In this document: positions 1 through 4,985 of the stretch, in pieces | Position numbering within the stretch: position 1 is the first letter of the stretch | Layout: each line of letters begins with the position of its first letter | Assembly (NCBI GenBank): GCA_029881015.1 | Contig: JAOUNK010000223.1 | Span: forward strand, 1-5,741 | Direction of reading: 5' to 3' | Length of the DNA: 5,741 bases | Source: Gammaproteobacteria bacterium | GTDB lineage: Bacteria > Pseudomonadota > Gammaproteobacteria > Steroidobacterales > Woeseiaceae | The notes under the pieces: generated by a model | The model's database searches: none | What the model was told of the DNA's origin: nothing | The model's input: only the letters and a program-made list of their open reading frames with translations | Program-made: the position numbers and the translations under genes

Positions 1-306
1 GGCGATGCATTCCTTCTCCATCGCCGAGCTCGCGCGGCCCCCGTCCAGGGCGTGGTTATTCGGGTTGACGTACAGGGCGAGCGCATAGGCCAGTCGAGCG
101 ACCGGGTGCGGGGGCTTGAGCATTTGCCCGGCATACTGGGGATGAAAATACGGGTAATTGTCCTGCATGCGCCCGGCCACTTCCGCGAGCACAGCGGCAG
201 TGCGCTCAGTGTCGAATGACGGCGTGAACTCCGGCAATACGGATACGCCTTCTTCGAGCGTTGCCAGCGCATCGCGCAGCAGTTCGAGTTCCTGCTTGTT
301 GATCAT
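1..306 (-). CDS. PLP-dependent group II decarboxylase-like protein, N-terminal part (cut by window edge)
   Basis: This is the first 102 codons of a gene that starts at 306 and leaves the window at base 1 with no stop. The translation begins MINKQELELL. It carries NYPYFHPQYAGQMLKPPHP (about residues 50-68) and NPNNHALDGGRASSAMEKE (81-99). This is the N-terminal pattern of the aromatic-L-amino-acid/glutamate decarboxylase branch of fold-type I PLP enzymes, where the conserved NP-N segment lies near the substrate cleft. The PLP lysine would be far downstream and is not visible, so decarboxylation and the substrate are inferred from family only. A weak purine-rich site (GGAACAGG) precedes the ATG. 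The gene is divergent from the desaturase-like gene at 355, with 48 bp between the starts. I am confident of the coding frame and fairly confident of the family, but not of the substrate. Confidence 0.8.
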   Translation of the reverse strand, partial: MINKQELELLRDALATLEEGVSVLPEFTPSFDTERTAAVLAEVAGRMQDNYPYFHPQYAGQMLKPPHPVARLAYALALYVNPNNHALDGGRASSAMEKECIA

Positions 307-333
307 TGCCTGTTCCTGTTCCCGTTGCCGCGC

Positions 334-348
334 AGCTTACCGTAAACT
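334..348. promoter_or_regulatory. Near-palindromic divergent promoter core (back-to-back -10 hexamers)
   Basis: The sequence AGCTTAC-C-GTAAACT has inverted arms matching at 6 of 7 positions. Read on the plus strand it contains TAAACT (343-348), which ends 6 nt before the ATG at 355. Read on the minus strand it contains TAAGCT (339-334), which lies 27 nt before the ATG at 306. One small symmetrical element could thus serve as the -10 of both divergent genes. I see no good -35 hexamer at 16-18 bp on the plus side. It could instead be a regulator's operator. Both roles are inferred. Confidence 0.45.
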
Positions 349-354
349 GCGGGC

Positions 355-1608
355 ATGGACCTGATTGCACTGGCTGTACCCTTTTTCCTGCTGGCAATAA
401 TCATCGAATTGTTCGTGGACTGGCGCAAGCGGACCGGGTACTACCGGAGTAACGACGCAATCAACAGCATCAGCGCCGGGATGCTCGACACGACGCTTGG
501 CTACTTCACGAAGATCCTGCCGCTGCTGGGCTGGGGCTTTGCCATGCAACACCTCGCCGTGTTCGACATGCCGCTGGCGTGGTTCGACGCGTCGGCGCGG
601 GGCATCGCCCTGTGGGTCCTGGCAGCCCTGGCGTGGGACTTCTGCTACTACTGGTTCCATCGCTTCAGTCACGAGATTTCCATTCTCTGGGCGGCGCACG
701 CCGTGCACCACCAGAGCGAGGACTACAACCTGTCAACGGCTCTCCGGCAGACGAGCACGGGCTTCCTGTTTGGCTGGATCTTTTACCTGCCGCTGTTTGT
801 CGTCGGCTTTCCGCTCGAGGTTTTACTGGCCGTCAATGCGGTCAATCTCATCTACCAGTTCTGGGTGCACACACAACTCGTGCGACGACTGGGTCCGCTC
901 GAGGCGGTGCTGATGACGCCGTCGCACCATCGTGTCCATCATGCGCAGAACGAACGTTACATCGACAGGAACTATGGCGGGATGTTGATCGTATGGGATC
1001 GCCTGTTCGGCACCTACGAGCCGGAAAGCGACGACGACCCCGTGGTATTCGGCGTGCGCAAACCTCTGGCCAGCTGGAATCCGTTCTGGGCAAACCTTCA
1101 GGTTTACGACTACCTGTTATTCGATGCGCGCAAGGCACAACGATGGCGCGACAAGATCGGGATCTGGTTCCGCCGCACGGGCTGGCGCCCGCCGGACGTG
1201 GAAGCGCGCTACCCGAAACAACGCACCGACCTGGCACATTTCGAAAAGTACGATCCGCCGGTTGCAGCCGGTATACGTCGCTATGCCGTTGCCCAGTTTG
1301 CGCTGGCCATCGTGTTTATCCTGTGGATTGGCGAACTCTACGTGTCCGGCGGCGCGCGGGCCGTGCTGCTTCCCTGCGTGGCCTTGTGGCTGTTGCTGCT
1401 GTCGCTCGGCTGGTTGAACCAGGGCAAGGCTGCCGCAGGCAGCGTGGAGCTGGTCCGCCTGCTGGTCGTAACGCCGGTCCTGTTGCTGTTGGCGCATCAG
1501 GCAGGGATGGTCATCACCACGGTCACCTGGGCGGTCGCCGCACTCTACATCGCCGGCTCGGCCTTGTGGCTCGTGTTTGCGCGGAACGGAACCGAAGTTT
1601 TTGCCTGA
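355..1608 (+). CDS. Sterol desaturase/fatty acid hydroxylase superfamily membrane protein, alkylglycerol monooxygenase-like
   Basis: A 417-residue integral membrane di-iron oxygenase. Three histidine clusters give the superfamily signature: HRFSH (102-106), HAVHH (115-119) and HHRVHH (191-196), with an extra His at 172 between them. The segments SEDYNLSTALRQT and ERYIDRNYGGMLIVWDRLFG are close to the alkylglycerol monooxygenase (TMEM195/AGMO) branch, which hydroxylates ether lipids; bacterial relatives are mostly uncharacterised, so the substrate here is unknown. Hydrophobic segments lie near residues 4-21, 83-101 and 136-171. Four more follow the catalytic domain (about 310-330, 336-355, 366-383, 386-409), so the protein has an extra membrane module at its C-terminus. 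The start at 355 has no Shine-Dalgarno sequence, but a -10-like TAAACT ends 6 nt upstream, suggesting a leaderless message. The RidA-like gene follows after 13 bp, so co-transcription is likely. Confidence 0.88.
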   Translation: MDLIALAVPFFLLAIIIELFVDWRKRTGYYRSNDAINSISAGMLDTTLGYFTKILPLLGWGFAMQHLAVFDMPLAWFDASARGIALWVLAALAWDFCYYWFHRFSHEISILWAAHAVHHQSEDYNLSTALRQTSTGFLFGWIFYLPLFVVGFPLEVLLAVNAVNLIYQFWVHTQLVRRLGPLEAVLMTPSHHRVHHAQNERYIDRNYGGMLIVWDRLFGTYEPESDDDPVVFGVRKPLASWNPFWANLQVYDYLLFDARKAQRWRDKIGIWFRRTGWRPPDVEARYPKQRTDLAHFEKYDPPVAAGIRRYAVAQFALAIVFILWIGELYVSGGARAVLLPCVALWLLLLSLGWLNQGKAAAGSVELVRLLVVTPVLLLLAHQAGMVITTVTWAVAALYIAGSALWLVFARNGTEVFA

Positions 1609-1621
1609 CGAGGACGAATTC

Positions 1622-2014
1622 ATGAGCAAACGCCAGAACATTTCGACCGGCGCCCCCTGGGAGGCGACCGTCGGTTATTGCCGGGCCGTGCGCGTCGGTG
1701 CCCATGTTGCCGTATCGGGCACCGCACCTGTCGGCGAGGACGGCCAGGTGGTCGGCGTCGGGGACGCCTATGCGCAAGCGAAGCGCTGCATTGAGATTAT
1801 CGAAAAGGCGCTTGGCGAAGCCGGCGGTAGCCTGGGTGATGTCGTCCGCACCCGCATGTTCGTGACCGACATCAGCCAATGGGAAGCGATCGGCCGTGCG
1901 CACGGTGAGGCGTTCGGCGATATCCGCCCGGCCACGGCGATGGTCGAGGTCTCGCGTCTGATCGATCCGGCGATGCTCGTCGAGATCGAAGCCGATGCCA
2001 TCCTTGCCGACTAG
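1622..2014 (+). CDS. RidA/YjgF/YER057c/UK114-family protein lacking the deaminase arginine
   Basis: A 130-residue protein, the usual length for the family. The core is recognisable: VAVSGTAPV (29-37), a helix with AYAQAKRCIEIIEKAL (49-64), DVVRTRMFVTDI (73-84), RPATAMVEVSRL (102-113) and VEIEADAI at the end. Canonical RidA enzymes deaminate reactive enamine/imine intermediates using an arginine in the PARSCVEV-type segment. Here the aligned residue is Thr105 (PATAMVEV), so true 2-imino acid deaminase activity is doubtful. Family members without this arginine form other Rid subgroups whose roles are mostly unknown. The start at 1622 is supported by GAGGA at 1610-1614, 7 nt upstream. An in-frame ATG at 1577 would add residues encoded within the preceding gene and has no such support. 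The gene sits between the desaturase-like and glycosylase genes in one apparent operon. Confidence 0.88.
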   Translation: MSKRQNISTGAPWEATVGYCRAVRVGAHVAVSGTAPVGEDGQVVGVGDAYAQAKRCIEIIEKALGEAGGSLGDVVRTRMFVTDISQWEAIGRAHGEAFGDIRPATAMVEVSRLIDPAMLVEIEADAILAD

Positions 2015-2042
2015 CCGCCGTTTCCCGGGAAGTTAGCGCACG

Positions 2043-3209
2043 GTGCCACGTCGCAGAACCGACATCTCCGCAGCCGAGGCACGGCGTATCGCGCTGGCCG
2101 CGCAGGGTTTTGACAAGGCGCGGCCCATGGCCCCCGACGATGCCCGACATTACCGGCGCGCCATGCGCCACGTCGGCGTGTTGCAGCTCGACTTCGTCAA
2201 TGTGCTGGTGCCGGCGCATTTCCTGATTCTCTGGTCACGGCTCGGCAACTACGACCAGCCACGTCTCGAAAAGTACCTTTACGACTCGCGCGAGTTCACC
2301 GAGCAGTGGGCGCACGAGGCGTCGATCGTGCGTGTCAGCGACTGGCCCCTGCTCGAGCATCGACGCCGTGCCTGGGAGCCCTGGCGGCGTGATCCGCTAA
2401 AGACGCTGGACGATCCCGACGCGTATTTGCAGGACATCCTCCACCAGGTCGAGCGGGAAGGTGGCGTCACCGCCAACGACCTTCCGGCCGCAGCCAGTTC
2501 GCCGAGGCGCAATCCGGGAGACTGGCATCGCCCGGTGCAGCGTTGGGCGCTGGAGCATCACTTCGGCCGCGGCAAGCTTTGTGTGCAGAAGCGACTGGGC
2601 AACTTCCAGCGCGTGTACGACCTGCCCGAACGTCTCATCGATGAGGCGCATCGCAACAGGCGGGTTGCCCAGGAGGACGCTGAACGCCAGTTGTTGCGGC
2701 AGGCCGCGGCGTCACTCGGCATCGCGACGCTGCGGGACCTGGCCGACTTCTACCGCATGACGCCGCGCGACGTGGTTCCGCGTATCGACGAGCTGGTCGA
2801 CGAGGGCAGTCTGACGCCGGTTGCCGTGGAAGGGTGGAGGGAGCGGGCGTACCTTTCGGACACAGCGCGGTTTCCGCGCAGCATCGGCGGAGCGTCGTTG
2901 CTGTCGCCCTTCGACCCGCTGGTGTGGTTCCGGCCGCGCGCCGAGCGCCTGTTTGGTTTCGAGTATCGCATCGAGATTTACGTACCGGAGCCCAAGCGCC
3001 GATGGGGCTACTACGTGCTGCCTTTTCGTGTCGGAGACCGGATTGTCGCGCGCGTGGATCTGAAGGCGGATCGCAGGGAGAAGGCACTACTGGTGAAGGC
3101 GCTTCACCACGAGCCTGGAACGAATAACGCGAAGACCGAGTCTGCTCTCGACGCCGAACTCGGTTTGCTGGCTGCGTGGCTTGGCCTCGAATCGGTCCGC
3201 TATTCCTGA
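2043..3209 (+). CDS. YcaQ/AlkX-type winged-helix DNA glycosylase (interstrand-crosslink repair family)
   Basis: A 388-residue protein of the YcaQ/AlkZ family (HTH_42, formerly DUF1006). Characterised members unhook DNA interstrand crosslinks and remove bulky N7-alkylguanines in the cytoplasm. Visible signatures are ISAAEARRIALAAQGF (8-23), the active-site motif QLD within VLQLDFVNV (46-54, Q48 and D50), EQWAHEAS (87-94), LLSPFDPLVW (286-295), LFGFEYRIEIY (303-313) and GYYVLPF..GDRIVARVDLKADR (322-344). QLD marks the YcaQ/AlkX-like branch; AlkZ, from an azinomycin B producer, has QxQ. The start is GTG at 2043, with GGGAAG 10 nt upstream. The next in-frame ATG (codon 29) would remove the conserved first helix, so GTG is preferred. 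It follows the RidA-like gene by 28 bp. The family is secure; the lesion repaired here is inferred from relatives. Confidence 0.9.
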   Translation: MPRRRTDISAAEARRIALAAQGFDKARPMAPDDARHYRRAMRHVGVLQLDFVNVLVPAHFLILWSRLGNYDQPRLEKYLYDSREFTEQWAHEASIVRVSDWPLLEHRRRAWEPWRRDPLKTLDDPDAYLQDILHQVEREGGVTANDLPAAASSPRRNPGDWHRPVQRWALEHHFGRGKLCVQKRLGNFQRVYDLPERLIDEAHRNRRVAQEDAERQLLRQAAASLGIATLRDLADFYRMTPRDVVPRIDELVDEGSLTPVAVEGWRERAYLSDTARFPRSIGGASLLSPFDPLVWFRPRAERLFGFEYRIEIYVPEPKRRWGYYVLPFRVGDRIVARVDLKADRREKALLVKALHHEPGTNNAKTESALDAELGLLAAWLGLESVRYS

Positions 3210-3249
3210 CGTTTGCGTTGCGCCGGAGGTAGGCGTCGACTGCGTTCTG

Positions 3250-3258
3250 TGAAAAACT
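3250..3258 (+). promoter_or_regulatory. Candidate extended -10 promoter for the lipoprotein gene
   Basis: TGA followed by AAAACT (3253-3258) fits an extended -10 (TG-n-hexamer). The hexamer ends 6 nt before the ATG at 3265, so transcription would begin at or next to the start codon. No -35 hexamer is evident 17 bp upstream, which is compatible with an extended -10. AGGG at 3259-3262 lies only 2 nt from the ATG, too close for a normal ribosome-binding site. The rest of the 3210-3264 gap shows nothing clear. Confidence 0.4.
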
Positions 3259-3264
3259 AGGGCG

Positions 3265-3858
3265 ATGAACAAGTCGTTAGCCTTGCTGGCAATCACCGCG
3301 CTCACCTTACTGACGTCGGGCTGCGCGGCACGTCCGGAGCTGCTTAGCCGGGACAGTAGTAATCCGGATGGTACCGACCTGTCCGGCCTTTGGGTTCTGC
3401 AAGGCGAGGGCCACGAGAGAGACAGGCGTCATCTCGATCGCGACGACGGTATCCACCTGCCGCCCGCGACTTCGTCCCGCCGCGGGCAACAGGCGCCTTT
3501 ACAAACCCGCAGCAGGGGACGTTCAAAAGGGCCATCGGTCCATGTTTTCCTCGAGTACGGCCAATCCCTGAAAGTCACGCAGACCGAACACGGCCTGTTT
3601 GTCAGTTTTGATCGGGCCGTGGTCGAGGAATACACGTTCGGCGAGAACCGGACCATTGCGCTCGGGCCTATCGAGGCGCAGAGGGTCTCGGGATGGGATG
3701 GCCCGGCATTCGTGGTGGAAACCATGGACGATCGTGGCGCGGTACTCACGGAGACGTGGACGCTCGCTACGGATGGGCAGGAGCTGGTCCGCGAGATCGG
3801 CATCGTCGATGACGACGAACTGCTGTACGCCATGCGGCAGGTGTTCGAGCGGACGTAA
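3265..3858 (+). CDS. Predicted outer-membrane lipoprotein of unknown function
   Basis: A 197-residue protein that I do not recognise as a named family. The N-terminus MNKSLALLAITALTLLTSGC is a clear lipoprotein signal: a lysine near the start, a hydrophobic core, and a TSGC lipobox with Cys20. Residues 21-22 are Ala-Ala, not an inner-membrane-retention Asp, so outer-membrane sorting is expected. After GLWVLQGEG (41-49) comes a very polar Arg/Asp-rich stretch (about 51-89), probably a disordered linker. A more regular, likely beta-rich, part follows from SVHVFLEYG (91-99) to the C-terminus, with alternating segments such as LKVTQTEHGLFVSF and VLTETWTLATDG. I checked the linker for a frameshift; the other frames look no more protein-like, so the frame appears intact. 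The gene is preceded by a candidate extended -10 and converges on the TonB-like gene. Confidence 0.75.
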   Translation: MNKSLALLAITALTLLTSGCAARPELLSRDSSNPDGTDLSGLWVLQGEGHERDRRHLDRDDGIHLPPATSSRRGQQAPLQTRSRGRSKGPSVHVFLEYGQSLKVTQTEHGLFVSFDRAVVEEYTFGENRTIALGPIEAQRVSGWDGPAFVVETMDDRGAVLTETWTLATDGQELVREIGIVDDDELLYAMRQVFERT

Positions 3859-3922
3859 AAGAGGGCGGTGGCTCCTTGGTTAGCCCGGCGGGAAGTTAAG
3901 GCCTTCCTCAGAGCCACCACCC
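3856..3922 (-). terminator. Large hairpin between convergent genes, likely terminator of the TonB-like gene
   Basis: GGTGGCTC (3867-3874) pairs perfectly with GAGCCACC (3911-3918). After one C/A mismatch the stem extends by GGG (3863-3865) with CCC (3920-3922). Within the loop GGAAG (3891-3895) can pair with CTTCC (3903-3907), giving a second smaller stem. On the minus strand the hairpin is followed directly by TCTTTTAC, a U-run typical of an intrinsic terminator. On the plus strand no T-run follows, so it is probably less effective for the lipoprotein transcript. The long, structured loop is unusual for a simple terminator. Confidence 0.6.
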
Positions 3923-3929
3923 GGGGTGT

Positions 3930-4526
3930 CTAGTCGTTCATCTCGAAGCGGAAGCGATAATCCACTCCGGTTGCAACTTGCGGCACACCATTCACGACGG
4001 GTGCCTTGAAGCGAAAGCGCTGCGCTGCCTTGATCGCCGCTTTCTCGAAGATCCGGTCACTCGAGGCCGTCACCTCGATATTCATGACCTGGCCGCTGGT
4101 CATCACATCGAAGCGCACATCGACCCAGCCCTCGAGCCCGCGCTGCTCCGCGATGGCGGGGTAGGTCGGCTGCACCCGCACGATGCTGATCAGCGGATTG
4201 TCGGGATTGGAAAGGCGATCCAGTCGCGTATCGATCGGTTCGGGACCGGCGGGCCTGACCGGAATGTAAAAGCCTTCCGGACCGCCCGCAGGCGCCTTGC
4301 CGATGGGTGGCACCGGCGCCCTGGTGAGGGTCTCCTTGTCGACCAGGGATTCCGGCGGCGGCGGTGGCGCCGCTTCCCGTGCTACGTGGATCCAGGGAAC
4401 GATGGCGCGGGTTCTGCCCTCGCTGGTTGCGCCCGGCTGCAGGTCGATCAGGCCCTGCATTGCGTAGAGCAGGGCGAAGGTCATCAGGGTTCCCGCGGAA
4501 ACGGCAGATGCGTATCTGGCAAACAT
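3930..4526 (-). CDS. TonB-like energy transducer protein (short form)
   Basis: A 198-residue, probably inner-membrane-anchored periplasmic protein. It has one N-terminal membrane segment (about residues 8-28), a short proline-rich region (APPPPPES, 53-60; PVPPIG, 71-76) and a TonB C-terminal domain from about 112 onward. The last includes RVQPTYPAIAEQRGLEGWVD (117-136) with the conserved YP pair, then VRFDV..SGQV and AAIKAAQRFRFKAP. TonB proteins pass proton-motive energy from ExbB-ExbD to outer-membrane receptors; some short TonB-domain proteins do other jobs. The membrane segment lacks the Ser/His seen in E. coli TonB, and no exbB, exbD or receptor gene is in the window. The ATG at 4526 is chosen because AAGGAG lies 7 nt upstream. 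An in-frame upstream start at 4601 would put 25 unlikely residues across the operator region. It is divergent from padR. Confidence 0.85.
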   Translation of the reverse strand: MFARYASAVSAGTLMTFALLYAMQGLIDLQPGATSEGRTRAIVPWIHVAREAAPPPPPESLVDKETLTRAPVPPIGKAPAGGPEGFYIPVRPAGPEPIDTRLDRLSNPDNPLISIVRVQPTYPAIAEQRGLEGWVDVRFDVMTSGQVMNIEVTASSDRIFEKAAIKAAQRFRFKAPVVNGVPQVATGVDYRFRFEMND

Positions 4527-4532
4527 GGTGTC

Positions 4533-4538
4533 ACTCCT
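4533..4538 (-). promoter_or_regulatory. Strong ribosome-binding site fixing the TonB-like start
   Basis: Read on the minus strand, GAAGGAGTGACACC precedes the ATG at 4526. AAGGAG is separated from it by 7 nt, an ideal arrangement. This rules in favour of this start over the longer in-frame reading. Confidence 0.8.
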
Positions 4539-4560
4539 TCGTCGTTCCCGCCGGGTTAGA

Positions 4561-4638
4561 TGCCTCGAATCACAAGGTATATGATACATACCTAGAACCA
4601 CAAAGTAAGTCTTGTTATACCCTTTGGTTCGAGGTATA
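4561..4638. promoter_or_regulatory. Three-unit operator-like repeat array in the tonB-like/padR divergent region
   Basis: Three related units lie in 78 bp. Unit 1 (4563-4580) is CCTCGAATCACAAGGTAT. Unit 2 (4591-4608) is CCTAGAACCACAAAGTAA, matching unit 1 at 14 of 18 positions at an offset of 28 bp. Unit 3 is inverted or dyad: on the minus strand it reads CCTCGAACCAAAGGGTATA, and its outer arms TATACC (4616-4621) and GGTATA (4633-4638) are a perfect 6-bp inverted repeat with an 11-bp spacer. Units 1 and 2 show decayed forms of the same dyad. Their junction also forms GGTAT-N7-ATACC (4576-4592). Unit centres are about 4570, 4598 and 4627. PadR-family regulators commonly bind dyads at their own promoter, so PadR is the natural candidate ligand; that link is inferred. 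Confidence 0.65.
4576..4608 (-). promoter_or_regulatory. Possible promoter for the TonB-like gene
   Basis: Minus-strand candidates are TATCAT (4586-4581) with TTACTT 16 nt upstream, or TATACC (4581-4576) with TTGTGG 16 nt upstream. Neither has a good -35. Both overlap the junction of operator-like units 1 and 2, so binding there would be expected to interfere with transcription of the TonB-like gene. This is a weak call. Confidence 0.3.
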
Positions 4639-4640
4639 GT
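4612..4640 (+). promoter_or_regulatory. padR promoter
   Basis: TTGTTA (4612-4617) and TATAGT (4635-4640) are separated by 17 bp, the ideal sigma-70-type spacing. The -10 ends 6 nt before the padR ATG at 4647, which puts the predicted transcription start on the start codon. The perfect dyad TATACC-N11-GGTATA (4616-4638) runs from the -35 end into the -10, an arrangement expected for repression by steric exclusion. Confidence 0.65.
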
Positions 4641-4646
4641 TCGCGG

Positions 4647-4985
4647 ATGGCCAAGAGCAATCCTCCCTTCATGAGCGGCGTCCCGGAGCTACTCCTGCTC
4701 AGGCTTCTCGATAACCGTGAGATGTACGGCTATGAGCTGGTCCGGGCGATCAAGGAAGTCACGGGGGAGGCCATCTCGCTGGGCGAGGGCGTCATCTACC
4801 CGGTCCTGCACAGCCTGGAGCGCACAGGATCGCTGAAAGCGCGTCGCAAACCCGTCGGGGGACGCACTCGCGTTTATTATTCATTGACGAGACAAGGCCG
4901 CGGCCGGCTTGCCGACCTGCAGGAGGACTGGCGGCGGATTCAAGGCGGCATCGAGACAGCACTGGAGAGCCCCGGTCATGCGTGA
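4647..4985 (+). CDS. PadR-family transcriptional regulator
   Basis: A 112-residue winged-helix DNA-binding protein, typical of short (PadR-s2 type) members. The family core is clear: LLLLRLLDNREMYGYELVRA (15-34), then EGVIYPVLHSLERTGSLKAR (47-66) holding the recognition helix, a wing with GGRTRVYYSLT (71-81), and a C-terminal helix rich in charged residues (QGRGRLADLQEDW, 83-95) that would mediate dimer contact. Family members usually repress their own operon and neighbouring genes. Upstream lie a good promoter and three operator-like units, which suggests autoregulation and control of the divergent TonB-like gene. The gene overlaps the following HAAS-like gene by 8 bp, indicating translational coupling. 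It has no well-placed ribosome-binding site; GAGG at 4631-4634 is 12 nt away and lies inside the promoter. The ligand or signal is unknown. Confidence 0.92.
   Translation: MAKSNPPFMSGVPELLLLRLLDNREMYGYELVRAIKEVTGEAISLGEGVIYPVLHSLERTGSLKARRKPVGGRTRVYYSLTRQGRGRLADLQEDWRRIQGGIETALESPGHA

Noticed and set aside
579..1625. A 348-codon plus-strand open frame overlapping the desaturase-like gene
   Set aside because: Its translation is rich in Arg, Gly and Pro with no family pattern, and it overlaps a gene with unmistakable histidine motifs. It is a byproduct of high GC content.
1117..1641. A 174-codon minus-strand open frame antisense to the end of the desaturase-like gene
   Set aside because: It has a low-complexity translation (runs of Gln and Asp), no recognisable domain, and is wholly covered by better supported genes on the other strand.
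3368..3611. A possible frameshift in the Arg-rich middle of the lipoprotein gene
   Set aside because: The alternative frames in this stretch look no more protein-like, and the annotated frame continues cleanly into a regular C-terminal domain.
3429..3920. A 163-codon minus-strand open frame antisense to the lipoprotein gene
   Set aside because: Its translation is Ser/Arg-rich without structure, while the plus-strand gene has a proper signal peptide and lipobox. It would also start inside the terminator hairpin.
3978..4559. A 193-codon plus-strand open frame antisense to the TonB-like gene
   Set aside because: The opposite strand carries a clear TonB C-terminal domain with a strong ribosome-binding site. 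This frame has an unusual composition and no motif.
4527..4601. A longer N-terminus for the TonB-like protein
   Set aside because: The extra 25 residues (starting MVLGMYHIPCD) would cross the operator-like units and lack a ribosome-binding site. The ATG at 4526 has an ideal one.
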